Shown here piece after piece: positions 43,767-56,138 of a stretch of 64,000 nt of DNA. Position 1 is the stretch's first letter. The number at the start of each line of letters is the position of its first letter. Source of the stretch: Neurospora tetrasperma FGSC 2508 (taxonomy: Eukaryota > Ascomycota > Sordariomycetes > Sordariales > Sordariaceae); NCBI RefSeq assembly GCF_000213175.1, contig NW_009799104.1:315401-379400 (forward strand), given 5' to 3'. Below the pieces are notes generated by a model that was given only the letters and a program-made list of their open reading frames with translations, was not told the origin of the DNA and searched no databases. Both the position numbers and the translations under genes were made by a program.

Positions 43767-45770
43767 TCACTTCACCTTCACCATCTTGATATTCCCCTTT
43801 TCATCAAACTCGGGCATCTCCGCCACCTCCCTCTTTTTCTGCTGGTAAAACGTGCTCATCCGATACCTACTCTCCCCATCGAACACTTTCAGATCCCTCA
43901 ACGCCTGCTCCCCCTCCCTGACCACCATCTTCCTAATCTCCTCACTTCTCGGTACAATCTCACACCGAAACGGCTGCGGTCGCATATTCAACCCATTCGT
44001 ATACGCAAAGATATCCACCTCCTCCTCCTTCCCCGTCTCCGGGTCTCTATACTTTTCAATCGTAAACCCCCACAACAGTCTCGCCACCGTAATCCACGTC
44101 CCCTGCTCCGCCAGCGCCTGCCCCGAACAAACCCTTCGTCCCCATCCAAACGTCATGTACCCCTTTTCTCCCGGAAACGGTCGGTGGTGATCATTCCCCG
44201 GCAGATACCGATCCGGATAAAACCTGTCTGGGTCCGGGAACTCGCGCTCATGGTGGTGGATGGCCCACACGTTGCCCTGCACCCAGCTATGCGGCGGGAT
44301 GAAGTACCCTTTGTAATAGTCTGGTGAGGTATTAGAGTGCGGTTGGCCGCCGATGATAGCGACGGAGCGCCAACGGAGGACTTCCTTCACGTAGGCGTTA
44401 ATGTAGGGTAAATTGGGCGCGTCGTCCCAGTGGGGAGAGCGGCCAGCGGGGCCAAGGACGCGGTCGAGTTCCGATTGGGCTTTGTGCATGGCGTCGGGGA
44501 AGGCAAGGCAGGAGAGCATGAAGGTGATGAGGGTTGAGGAGGAGGTGTCGGAGCCGGCGCCGAAGAGGTTACCCGTAAGGGAGGAGAGCTCGGATTCGGG
44601 AAGGGAGTATTGGCGGGAGGCGTCCATGAGGGTTTTGATGTAGGGGGTGGGCATGGAGGCTTTGGCGAGGGGGGACTTGGATTCGTATTGGGCGAGGGCT
44701 TCGAGGGCGAGGGAGTGGAAGAAGTAGTGCCCACCCCCGCCTTTTTGGCCGCTGCGGCCGCCGCTGCGGTAGTTGGTGCCGCGGAAGAAGGGGAGCCAGC
44801 GGGGGAAGCGGGCGAGGACTTGATGTTTGGGTTGTTAGTACCGACAGACAGATAGACAGACTGACAGGTAGGTCGAGAGGTAGGAAGGGAGGAAGAGAGA
44901 GAGGGAAAGGGAAAAGGGGAAAGGGGAAAGGGAAAAGGGGAAAGGGGAAAGGAAAAGGGGGGTGCTCACAAGGAAAAGTTTCAAGCAACATGGGAAACCT
45001 CTTCCCCGGCACATTCAAATCAGCAGCTAACTGCATCAACGCAATCACCTCCGTGATAATCGGGTCATTGTAACTCGCTACCCTCCTCCCAAACGCAATG
45101 ATACTGACAACACTGGTCGCGTACCGCTCCAAATGCTTGACATATTCCTTTGGCTCACGCAAGTAATCCAAGGCAACGACTTTGCTCTCGTTGTTCTGGA
45201 TCTCTCGATACCCCCGGACGGACTGGATGCCGACACCCAGGTGCATCAACTTGCGGTGAATCCGCCAGTGGTCGCGGTCATTGTTGTTCAGGATGCGCAT
45301 GGTAACAAGGTTGTTTTGGCCGGTGCCGAGTTCGCCGAAGACGACCATGCGGGGGCGGGAGGCGTAGATCTGCGCTTTCTTTTCGAGGATTTCGTGGGCG
45401 CACCAGGCGTCGTTGATCCAGATTGTTGGGTTACTGGGATGTGTTAGTGACAGGACCTATGGTGATGTTGGGGATGAGCGTACCGGCCTATCCAAAAGGT
45501 GATCAGTGGCGTCTCATACTTCTTGGAGAGCTCTTCGAAATAAATCCATGGCTTGTTCTCTGGTAAAGAGAAGGTGTTGCCTATGATGGGCCACGGGAAG
45601 GGGCCCGGAGGCATCTTGGAGCGAAGCCATAGCATGTAGCCATAGTCGATGATGATTGCGATGAGTACTAGGGCGAGAGTGAAGACCAAGAGCTTGTAGA
45701 GATTGACATTGGTCAGAGCTTCCTCCGTTTTGTGGAGGGCGAATAGATCTAGCAGCTTGTCTGACAGCAT
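43767..45770 (-). CDS. Cytochrome P450 monooxygenase, membrane-anchored
   Basis: Three exons join in frame: 45770-45484, 45433-44970 and 44818-43767, giving 600 residues. The frame is open for 28 more codons to an ATG at 45854, so the start is uncertain; I prefer MLSDKLLDL, which leads straight into the hydrophobic anchor (LLVFTLALVLIAIIIDYGYM) and the proline hinge MPPGPFPWP. P450 motifs are the I-helix GAGSDTSSS, ExxR in KEVLRWR, and the heme-Cys signature FGWGRRVCSG (Cys about 481). It is an ER-bound fungal P450 that needs a reductase partner. The substrate is unknown. The second intron carries a long purine tract on the plus strand. It shares its neighbourhood with an FAD monooxygenase, a transporter and an aldehyde dehydrogenase. 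Confidence 0.92.
44882..44962. repeat. 81-base pure purine tract in a P450 intron
   Basis: An uninterrupted A/G stretch built from GGGGAAA- and GGGAAAA-type units lies in the intron of the P450 gene. On the transcribed strand it is an 81-base pyrimidine run just after the donor, rather than at the acceptor. Confidence 0.95.
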
Positions 45771-47610
45771 TTTGCCCGTCAGTAGCGCTGTTGGGCAAAC
45801 TCTTCTGTTTGTCTTCTGTAGAACAGGAAAATCAACAACGTCTTTGATGGCCAAGGGTTGTTTGTTGAAATGTGGCCGACACTGGCAGTCAGTGTCTGGG
45901 ATGCAGATTAAGTGACTTGTAAAAACTCAAGGGCCGTATCCCATCAAGTCATACCCAATTCTTGGCTTGGCCAATATAGCATCCCTTTCGACCTGATACA
46001 AGCCATCACGAAGCCTTTCAGCCTACGGATGGTGGGTGGGAGGTTACGAGGTAGCAAGAGGGGTATGCCAGGATCTGGTTCGCCTATGAGGAAGAGTAAT
46101 TGCTGCGGTTCGGATGGTTATTGTTGACGTGATGTCCCACAGCCTCATGAATCCCGTGTCGGCTATAGATCTATGTCCCGCCATGCTTTTGTCCAACGGA
46201 ATGTTGAGAAGTGCGGGAAAATGCGGGAAAATGCGGGAGGAGGAATATACCATGCCGTATGTAGTTGTGATTGCGATGTGGGAAGCAAACAGCTAGATTT
46301 ATTGCACCTTTTCCATTGCCCTTCATCTCCCCTCTGTTCCGTACGTGCGGCTTCAACAAAGATGAGGCTGAATGTCAGGCGGGTCCTTGAACTTGAACAT
46401 CTTACCCACAGCTCGAACCTTCCCATCACCCTCGTATCCGTCCGCCTCGGGCCATCCGAGACATGGCGATGCCCTTATCACAGCTCGAAGCTTCTTCTCC
46501 TCTACACCACAACAGAGACGGTTCAAAAAGACACAGTCCACTCAGATTCTCTCCGACTTACACCCCCTCATTCCCCAGTCCAGCTCCCTCCCAAACCGTG
46601 GTTCTGCTGCAACCTCATCCATTACCCCACACTCAACGGGGACCAATCCATCCAAGACATACACCGGGTGGCCATCCAACCGAACTTTAGGACGTGCCGG
46701 ATGTACAGTATCCAGAATGAGCCGCTGGTTCATTGTCGTCCACCGTTCGTCTATGTCTTGGCGAATATGGTTTCCATCTTCAGATCACCTCGCTACACCC
46801 TGTCACCGGCCAGTGCCCACTTAACCGGCTGGGCTTCAGGCGACGGATACCACCCCTCATCCATAAGTGAGACATGTACATGTATGCTAACGGCAAACAT
46901 GGTTGATCAAACGCCGGTAGTTAAAATAATTGGACCTGAATAAATGAGGAAGTTCGCCCCGTGAGGAGGCAGAATGAAACTGGACGAACATTGGGGGTTT
47001 AGTCCGAGGGGGAGTAGTGAATGGCGATGAACCATGGTGGAGGAGCCTAGAAAGAGCTGTATGAGGACAAAGCCACGGTAGATACGGGAGCTGTGCAGGC
47101 GGTTTGGTGGCCATATGCATATGTGAAGAAAGGACAGAAGCGGAATTGGGCCGCCAAAATCACTTAATAGACGGCAGACCGCAAGTCAGATGTGAGTGTC
47201 AACATGAAGACGTGTGTGTATAGGAGCGTGTGGAGCGGGAATGGCTACATTTTGTTGTGCAGTAATGCGAGCAGGGAAGGTTGACCGGCTCGAAATGAAG
47301 ACTACACCTTCACAGTCGAAAAATAAGAGCTGTGCTGTTGGTGAATCTTGCCGCCACGGTCTGGACGTCTGGATGCCGTGTCGAAGCCGTATGAGTGTTG
47401 ATCACCAACGGTAGTCGTACGTTTGCACGTGGTCTTTATGGCTCCTCCTCTCTAGACCATCGAACCCACTTAAGTCCCCATGCAGTTGAGATTGGAATTG
47501 TCCCACTATTCCCCCAAGGTTGCAACTCCAACTTGACTTGGATCTCAACTCCAAGTTTCCTCTTGTTCGAGTGCTTGTCCTTTCAATCAGAGTTGAAGAC
47601 AACACCAACC
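45771..47610. other. Intergenic region between divergent P450 and transporter genes
   Basis: 1.8 kb between the divergent P450 and MFS starts, so it contains both promoters. The frame at 46173-46943 (plus) is not protein-like. On the minus strand a frame from about 46780 to 46353, broken by one TGA at 46542, has a mildly protein-like composition and could be the relic of a gene. A GGGAAAATGC repeat (two to three copies) lies at about 46210-46230. Confidence 0.4.
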
Positions 47611-49474
47611 ATGTCCTCCAAAGACACAGCCTCCACTATGGTGGACAAGGACGTCGAACACCCCGTCGACACACCGGTAGCCATAACCGCAGAAGTTGAA
47701 GAGAAATACGGCATCAAGGCCCACTGGAAGTGTCTCGCGGCCTGCACTTTGGTGTCCATGTGTCCCTTCCAATACGGCCTTGACTTTGGTTTAATCGGCG
47801 GGTTGCAAGCCATGATTGGGTTTCTCAAGGTACCTTAAACAAACCTCAGTCCCTTCTCCCATCCTCCTCTTCATTCCCATTTCACCACAAAGTGACACTA
47901 ACATCCACAGGTCTTCGGCCACCCAGCCCCCCACGTAGCCGGCGGCTGGAACATCTCCCCCTCCCGACAACAACTCATCTCCTCGCTCATGACCCTCGGC
48001 GCCTTCCTGTCTTCCTCTCTCGCCGGCCCCACCGCCACTTTTCTTTCCCGTCGCCAAACCATCTGGGCTGCTTCTCTGCTGTGTATCGTCTCCAACGTCA
48101 TCATGATGGCCACCACCTCCATCGGCGGGCTCTACGCCGGCCGCTTGTTACTTGGTCTAGCAAACGGGTTCTACATGACCTTTTCGCAGCTTTACATCCA
48201 AGAGGTAGCGCCAGCTCGGTATCGCGGACTGATGATTTCCAGTTTTCAGGTGTGGACGAGCGTAGGTACAGTGATTGGCGGGGTGGTAGATAACTTTACT
48301 GAGAAGATTGATGGAAGAGACAGTTACTTGATCCCGCTGGGATTGATCTTTGTGTTTCCTGTGGTGATTAGTGTGGGACTCTTTGCGGTTCCTGAAAGTC
48401 CACGGTGGTTGATGATGCAGGGACGCGAAGAGCAGGCGAGAAGCAGTCTAAGGTGGCATCGCCCGTATACGGATCGGATGGTGGAGGAGGAGATCAAGGA
48501 TATTCAGCTGGCGCTGGCGGCGGAGGGGGAGACGGTCAAGGGGGCGAGTGTGTGGGATATGTTTAGGGATCCGGTGAATAGGAGACGGACGGTGTTGGCG
48601 GTTTGTGGGTTGACGGTGCAAGGGGCGTCAGGGGCTATGTATATGATTGGTATGTTTGATTCATGATAACCTTGTGGTGGTGGTGATGGATGATGGCTGA
48701 CGAGCAACAGCATACGGCACTTATTTCTTCAAGATGGCTGGTATCGGCAAGCCGTTCGAGAACCACGTCATCTTGACATCCCTTGGCGTGGTGGCTATCC
48801 TCGTCAACTCGGCTATGGTCACGCACTTTGGTCGTCGGCGCGTCTTCCTCATCAGCGGTCTGATCCTCTGCGGTATTGCCCAGCTCCTTATAGCCGTTGT
48901 GTATACCGTCACGCCGGGCACCAAGTCCACTGGCCAAGCCATAGTTGGACTCGCTGTTGTCTATATCCTGGGGTATAACGGCATGGTAGCGACGTACGCG
49001 TGGATCTCGGGCGGCGAACTCCCTTCGCAGAGGTTGCGGTCGTACACGTTCGGACTGGCGACAGCGATTGGATTCTTTGCGGCTTGGTTGACGACGTTTA
49101 CGGCGCCGTACTTTATCAACCCCGAGTCGATGAACTGGGGGCCGAAATATGGGTATATCTGGACGCCATCGTGTTGGATTTCTGCGTGAGTGTTCCCCTG
49201 TCCCCCGATCAGTTGACGATGCGCTAACGAGAAGAGCGCGCGTAGTCTCTGGGTGTACTTCTACCTACCAGAAGTCAAGGGCCGTACCCTGGAGGAGATT
49301 GACCAAATGTTCGAGGCGCGATTGCCGGCAAGGAAGTTTCGCAAGTATGTGTGTGTTGGTCGCGGTGGTGGTGGTGGTGTTGCAAACGAGTGGGACAAGA
49401 ACAGTGTCAATTGGGAGAAGAAGGGCGACGAGCTGGTGCATGCGGAAGAGGTGAAGCGGGTGGTGTCCAGTTAG
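47611..49474 (+). CDS. MFS sugar-porter-type transporter
   Basis: Four exons join in frame: 47611-47829, 47911-48649, 48711-49185 and 49246-49474, giving 553 residues. Hydrophobic segments fit the usual twelve transmembrane helices. Sugar-porter signatures are GRLLLGLANG, PESPRWLM, the FGRRRVFL loop and the C-terminal PEVKGRTLEEIDQMFE. The sequence is closest in style to fungal maltose/alpha-glucoside and quinate-type permeases of the plasma membrane. The exact substrate cannot be read from sequence. The first exon holds a cytosolic tail with HPVDTPVAITAEVEEKYG. It is convergent with the aldehyde dehydrogenase gene, 175 bases between stops. Confidence 0.92.
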
Positions 49475-49649
49475 TCACTTAACAGGAAAGGTGCTGGAAT
49501 CACAGCAGAATGGGTGGGATCTGATAGCGCAAGAACACTTATTCACATTACCATTTCAAAACACATCCGATGACGTCTGCATCCCAATAAATATTCCGTT
49601 TTATTTTCCTCCGCGTTGGTATCTCTATCATCACCACCAATCTCTCCCT

Positions 49650-51199
49650 CTACATATTCCACTGTGAGGAAGCCTTTTCATCCAACTTGATAATAACACT
49701 CTTAACCTCCAAAAAGTGATTCATGCTGTGCAACCTCCCCTCCCGCCCCTGCCCACTCCCCTTATACCCCCCAAACGGCAAATCCCTCCCCATCGACGGA
49801 CTCGAGCAGTTAATACTGACATAGCCGCTCTCCAGCGCCTTGGCCATCCTCATCGCCCTACTAAGATCATTGGTAAACACGGCCGCCCACAAGCCATACT
49901 CGGTATCGTTCGCCTTGGCCACCACCTCCTCCTCCGTCTCAAACGTGTTAATATTCAACACCGGCCCAAAGATCTCCTCCTTCATGATCTTGGCATCTTC
50001 AGGCGTGTCGAGGAACACCGTCGGCTCAACAAAGTACCCCTTCGTCTCGTCCAGCCTGCCCTTGCCACCAACGGCCAACTTGCCGCTCTTCTTGCCTTCT
50101 TCAATGTAGGACAAGATGTTCTTGTACTGGACCTCGTCCGCTTGAGGACCCATCTGCGTTTGTGGGTCCAGGGGGTTACCGCCCCGAACAGTAGCCATAC
50201 GCTTTGTGAAGGCTTCGATGAACTTGGGCGCTACGCTCTTTTGGACGTACACGCGCGAGTTGGCGACGCAGATCTGGCCCGCGTTGAGAAGGATGCTCGA
50301 CATGGTATCGGTGAGCGCCTGCTCGATGTTGGCGTCGTCAAAGATGATGGCAGGGGACTTGCCGCCTAGTTCGAGCGTAACGCTCTTGAGGTTGGTTTTG
50401 GCCGCTTCTTCCTGGATCAACTTGCCGGTGCGGCTAGAGCCAGTGAAGGAAATGGCGCGCACGTCCATGTGGCGGGCAAGGCAGCGGCCGGAGGGAAGGC
50501 CGTGGCCGGAGAGGATGTTGAAGACGCCAGGTGGGAAACCGGCCTTGGCGACAAGCTCCGCGGCATAGGCGACGGCGAGGGGAGCCTTCTCGGAGGACTT
50601 GAGGACCACAGTGTTACCCGTGATCAAAGCGGCAGCGGCCTTGGCAGCGAATAGGTACAGGGGCGCGTTCCAGGGGATGATGCAGGCAACGACGCCAAAG
50701 GGCTGGCGGAACGTCATGGTCACGTAGCCGGGCGTGTTGACGCTGGACTGGCCCTGGATGTGCGGCCATGCTTGGGCAAAGTAGTCGAATTCATCGGCGC
50801 CGAAGTCAGCGTGGAAGAAGTGGTTGACGGGCACGCCCATGGAGATGGCCTCGAGGTGGTGGAGGGTCGACTTGTGCTCACGGATCAAGGCGGCGAGCTT
50901 CTTGAGGTAGGCACCGCGCTTGGCAGGGTCGAGGGCAGCCCATGCGGGTTGTGCTGCTTTTGCCGCAGCAACAGCACGGTTGGTATCGTCTTCAGTGGCC
51001 TCAGGGACCTTACACGAGATCTCGCCGGTGGCCGGGTTAAACACGTTGAAGGTACCCTTGTCGGAGGCTTCGACGAACTGGCAGTTGGATGCTGTTAGCC
51101 TTGCTCGGTCATCAGGGTGTGACAAGAGTAACCTACCTCGCCGTTGATGAGCAGCCTCGGCTGGAACTCAACACCGTTGATGTTTACTGAGGTGGACAT
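49650..51199 (-). CDS. Aldehyde dehydrogenase (NAD(P)+-dependent)
   Basis: A 21-codon exon 51199-51137 is joined by a 59-base intron (donor GTAGGT, branch GCTAACAG, acceptor TGCCAG) to exon 51077-49650, giving 496 residues, the standard ALDH length. The splice makes the usual N-terminus (LLINGE then FVEASDKGTF). Catalytic features are Cys291 in NAGQICVANS, general base Glu257 in LELGGKSP, the nucleotide-binding FTGSSRTGK segment and PWNAPLYL. There is no targeting peptide, so it is probably cytosolic. It oxidises an aldehyde to the acid. Its place beside two oxygenases and a transporter hints at a shared catabolic or biosynthetic route, which is inference. Confidence 0.95.
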
Positions 51200-53522
51200 C
51201 TTGGATGGTGTATATGGGTGAAGCTCGTGATACGAGGTGGATTGATGACTGACGGCTCGATATTGGATTCCTACAATGTCGAGATGGTCCTGCCGGTTGA
51301 TGTCTTGAGGTTGAAACTGCCGGGGAGGGGGAATTCAACCACTTTTAAAGGACGAGAGTGAGCAAGGATGGTGAAGCCTGGGGGACACAAGGGGAGGGGC
51401 AAACATCGCTTCGACTGCCCGATCTGGACGTTACCATCAATGAAACTCAAGCATCCGGTTCTTCTTCTTCTTGTCGAACAATGATTCTTGGCAATTAACA
51501 CAGTCTGGAGTTTACAAGTACAACAAGCAAAATTCCGAGTCCATCAGCGGTCAGCGGCCGCATCGGCCGCCGATGATTAATCGCCCAGGCGGAGTGTTTT
51601 GTCATCATCCACACCACCTTGTGAGCAACTCACTGGTTTCATGTCATACAGAGTACTACCGGATTCGTTCACCTTCTCTGCCGTCGTCACGACTGGTGTC
51701 TTGTGGTGTTTTGACTAACAATCGACCACTACACCAATATCCCCATTGCTACCATAACCCACAGGGCAGTACGAAGGACTGTCACCTATTGTCCAATCAT
51801 CGTGGGTTCTTCCATTCGGCAGCATGCGATATCACCTTGATGGCGTCAACTCCCCTGAATCTGCCCCGCAACCAAGACTTCATGTTACCTTCTTGCTGAT
51901 AAGGTAAATTGTTTGCGAGGTTCTAAACGTCTCCCCGCATCCTATTGAGGAGCTTTCGGGATGAATACCTCTTTGAGGTACAGTAAGATAGGTGGTTGCA
52001 TCAGCGAGAAACCTGAGACCAATCGAGAACCGAAGACGGGAATTTTATCACAGGGTATCTTTTCTGCTTCGAACACCTACCTATGCTTCGAAGGATGAAG
52101 ATGTCTGACTGGATATTATGAACCTTCTTTCAGATGAACCCCCCAATTACTCCTACGCCGGCAATCAGTGAATAGGCACGAGATAGAGTGCATGCTTTTG
52201 TGCCCAAGTACCTAGGTATCTACCCACCTTATAAGGAGTTCAGCCAGGGATACGGGATAGGACAGCCGGAGACCAACACGACCTGTGCCTAGGTAAGTAC
52301 TTGGAAGTTACTTCAAAAGACTCCAGCTCTATCTCATCCTGCCTCATCTCTCGAATAGAAACTTTCCAACTTTCTTCTTGCCGCATACCGGTGGTCGTCC
52401 TGCCGGAAACATCGACGACATTGGGGACACTATCGAAAGCTCCAGAGCGGGGTCCAAAGACCAAAGCTCCTGTCAGCCATCGATATTTTTTTGGTTGTAA
52501 GCCTCAAAACTGATTCGGTCAAGGCTCATGAGTGAGTGGGTAAGTGAGATATGGGATCGTGGCCGGTATTTGAGAAGTTGCGTTGGACATGGAATATGCG
52601 CGGTCGTGTGAGTGTCTCCTTTCCATGTTGTCCGGAGCACCTACATCGACGAGCCTCGTTGGGGAAGAAGTTGGAGGTGAAGCCCTTGCGTTCCGAATGG
52701 TTCATCATCTAGGGCATAGCTTTCTTTTGCGCTGGGCGAGAACATTTGAAGAGAAGGAAACAAGGTGTTTCATTGACGAGTGAGGAAGGAGGAGAAGCGG
52801 GAGGTGATGTCGGGATTGTGAGAAGACATTCTCCCTTGGAATAAGGACAACGAACACGACTTCAAGCAGGCTCTCAAACAGTCTTGGCGATATCGACATT
52901 GCGGAAAGAAAACGGAAACTGGTGAGGAGTCAGACCTAGCAGGGCCTCAGAAGAGCTTGCTACAGAGATGAGTACCCCCTTGAGTGCCATGCGGGCAAAT
53001 CATTAACAAATCCTCCCGAGCTGAGTGGCGCTCAAAGGGGCCGGGCCGTCCTGCATCGCCGCGGCCTTTTGAGTGGTTAGCAGGCAGTGTGGTAGAGTTG
53101 ATGTCTACTATAGTAAGCTGCTTACTACTGACTTACCCGAACAACATCAAGGCCTTCTTCGAGGTCTACAGATATGTCTACAGCGGGTATGTCTCCGAGA
53201 AGGAACTACGGCGAGTACTCAAGGTCACGGAGGCAATGTTTGTGAAATTGAGGTAGATCAAGTGGTAATTCCTTTCCTTTTTTCCCCTTCAAACAAAGTG
53301 GGAGAGAGTGAATGGACTAGACGAGTTCAGACAAACTAACACGCGACCCTCTCCATTCCGCCAAACATCAAACAGTACAGGTAGGTAACGACCGTTCCCA
53401 TTCCGACAAAGCTCCTCAAACTATAACGACCGACTCCCAAAAAATTCCGTCTGCTACATCACTTCCCCTCTGAACCCCAAGTCTGCGATAGATACCTAGG
53501 TACCTAACCACTGACCCCCTTC
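51200..53522. other. 2.3-kb intergenic region with one exon-like fragment
   Basis: The part next to 51200 is the promoter of the aldehyde dehydrogenase gene. Most of the rest shows no coding signal. A stretch at 53131-53256 in plus frame codes for a plausible fragment (AFFEVYRYVYSGYVSEKELR) with GC-rich third positions, unlike its surroundings. It faintly recalls the end of a BTB/POZ domain but is isolated and stops at TAG. It may be a gene remnant. Confidence 0.4.
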
Positions 53523-54059
53523 TCAAACGCAGACATTGTCTCCAGCGCGTCCCTTGCCGACAATCTCCACGCTACCATCCCACTTGAAGTAACTCGCCTC
53601 GTACCGACGGCAAGTAGCATCCATCTGCGCTAGCGCATAGTTGACATCATCAACATCGAGGTTTCCGCTGCTCCTCGGCGCATCAATGCAATAGTAAACA
53701 ATCATGCCCTCGGCCGACACCGCCAGAAAGGTGTTCTTGTCGCCGCTCGTCAGCGTGTGGCCACTGCCTGCCCAGTTCTTCAAGCCCACCACGGCGGCGT
53801 CGATGCCGCTCGCATCGAGTTGGTAGCCGAAGCACCCGACGTAGCGCTTGGCGATGGGCCCGGACCGCTTTTGGGTGGTGGTGGTGGTGGTAGTGGTTGG
53901 CTCAACGAGGAAGGAGTCGCTGTCGGGAGCGCCGGCGGCTTTGATGGAGTAGGTGCCGTTGGCGAGGATGGTGCCTTCCCAGACACCGTCGGGGAGGTGG
54001 AGGGCGGTGGAAAGGCCGAAGTAGGAGGCCAGGAGGGCGAGAGTGGAGGAGAGCTGCAT
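53523..54059 (-). CDS. Small secreted protein with four cysteines
   Basis: A single-exon frame of 178 residues. A clear signal peptide (LSSTLALLASYFGLSTALH) is followed by a Thr run (EPTTTTTTTT), a basic QKRSGPIAKR site that could be cut by a Kex2-like protease, and a mature domain of about 100 residues. It has four Cys (in VGCFGY, YYCIDA, DATCRRY and the C-terminal NVCV), enough for two disulfides, and the last Cys is the penultimate residue. I do not recognise a named family. The layout, small, secreted and Cys-containing with a processed prosegment, is common among secreted fungal proteins of unknown role. No toxin motif is claimed. Confidence 0.82.
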   Translation of the reverse strand: MQLSSTLALLASYFGLSTALHLPDGVWEGTILANGTYSIKAAGAPDSDSFLVEPTTTTTTTTQKRSGPIAKRYVGCFGYQLDASGIDAAVVGLKNWAGSGHTLTSGDKNTFLAVSAEGMIVYYCIDAPRSSGNLDVDDVNYALAQMDATCRRYEASYFKWDGSVEIVGKGRAGDNVCV

Positions 54060-56138
54060 TGTGATGGCGTAGGGGGTAATTTGATTCAGGATTTCTGAAG
54101 GTTGGTAGTTGTGTGGGTGCGAGACTGTTGTTGAGGTGTGTTCGTTGAGAGTGATGGATGAGGAGATGAGGGCTGATGTTGTCTCTGGAGAGCAAGAGGG
54201 AGTCGTTCATGAGTGCCGTCGCCCTCCCCCTTATACCTTCATCTCCGCGTATTCTGAACTCCATGCTTTTTTCACCATGGTCTCAGAGGAACAACTGTAT
54301 CGCCGGTCAAGCTTCTGAATTGGTAATCATCATCATCTCGTGCTTTGGAATCACGGATGACATGGTTTCATTCCTTCTCCTCTTCGATTGATCCTGTCAG
54401 CCCATGAGAACAGCGCCTAAGCCCGTGCCAAAAGGATTGGTGAGGAGTCTGAATGAGGCTCCAAACCACGAGTGGTAGCGAGAAGACGCAGATGACGGTC
54501 GACACCCGGTCACATGATAGAGGCAGGGTATTTGCTGGAACAGGGTCGCACTCATACAACGACAGGTATGCACCCACAAATGGCTACGACCGGAATATAA
54601 CGTAAGACTCTGCGATGGGCAGCCAACGGTCATACCTAGAGGTAGATAGTCATTCGAAGGGCGTTTGCTATTGAAATGAGCAGTCCTCCTCCCCAAACAT
54701 GCCTAGAGGTATCTGCCCGCCTGGCATGGGTTAGTGGTCACCCTATGTCGCCAAGTCCATTGCATGGGAGTTGAGTAGGTAAGGTACCAAACGATCTAGA
54801 GACATACCCCATACATCGTTAGGGCCACCGATCTATCAATCATGCAGCGGAAGTCAAGCCCGGGACGCAGGTCCAGATGCCCCAGATTGAGAGGAACAAA
54901 GAACTCTGCAGATGATGACCTTTGTGGAGGGCCAGTTCTCCACGATAGGGAACCGGGAATACTACCTTGTGCTTAGAGTATTGTAAATCCGAGTATTATA
55001 TGCCCATTGCTCTCACATGAAACCCCACAGATTTAAATACCTCTGGCTTCCGCGGAGATCTCAACGTCTAGGTACCTGTGTAACTTCACGGCACAGGCAG
55101 TGATCTGCGGCCTCTGTGACCATCACCAAACTGACTGGGAATGCCTTCAGAGTAGGTAGTGTTAGGCGTTCAAGTAAGCTCGTCTATACATGTTGTAAGC
55201 ACTAGCTAGGCTTTTCGGCTCTACGTTGGAGACATCTGAGGCTTGTTGGCTGCCTCTATTACTAGACCTTGCGGGGGAGTGTTAGCAGTTAGGTTCTTTA
55301 GCAATTCAAAGGAAGGGCGTACATCGACTGACATGATGTGACTTTTGTTCAAGGCGGACTTCTTGACGTTGCTTGTGGTATATGTACCTCTAGACCCCGT
55401 AAGCCGCATCCCGCGAAAGTTTCCTTTCATTGGATCCGGACATGTCAAATTCAGGGAAAAGACAGTGGCATGGGCGGCCAGCTCACCTGGAGGATCTCAA
55501 GGGCACTCTAATCTCACCTCACCTCTGCCTCCAATATGGAGCTTCCTCAGTGAACCTCATTGGCGAATCAAGCAATTGTCGTGGCCTCAAGTTTACTGCC
55601 TCGATTGTCCACCTTCGAAAGGCGATGATAGTTACCACTACCTCTAGGGATCAGTTCTATGACCATGTCCGTCTTGGCGAGATGTGGTACATCAATCCCA
55701 TATTGAGGTGAACTCCCCGTCAGCTTTATGTTAGGATACGTAAAAGGTGAGTTAAATGTGTCTCCATGTCTGTATCGCTGCGATCCATCCTTCCATGATT
55801 CCTACCTTTCTCTCTACACATAGAGGTAGGTACCTACCTTAGGTATACTCGTCAGGCCTTCAAAACCGAGCCTGTGACTAGCGGGTATCTCTGTGACTGT
55901 TCGTTCAACTTGAATTCAGCCACAACGTCTGTTGAAGTGTTACAGGGCTATCATATCATACAGCCTTGTCAATATAGTCGGTGGATTTCCTATCGTTTTC
56001 CACATAGGTCATGTTCATAACCTCGTGAACCTCATTCACCCCCTTCTTCCCTTGTTCTCTGCAATTTATCATGGCCTTTTCCCCATCTTCGTCTTAATTA
56101 GTTTCATATCATCGACTCCAACACAGTCGCTGAACGTA
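54060..56138. other. 2-kb intergenic region
   Basis: The first 200 bases are the promoter of the secreted-protein gene. The remainder is relatively AT-rich and has no coding frame that I can support, only short frames around 55345-55711. Several TACCTAGG/GGTAGGTACC clusters occur (55070, 55825). It leads into the broken hydrolase gene. Confidence 0.4.

Noticed and set aside
46173-46943. Plus-strand frame of 256 codons between the P450 and transporter genes
   Set aside because: There is no motif, splice context or biased codon use, and it is opposite another open frame. Probably chance.
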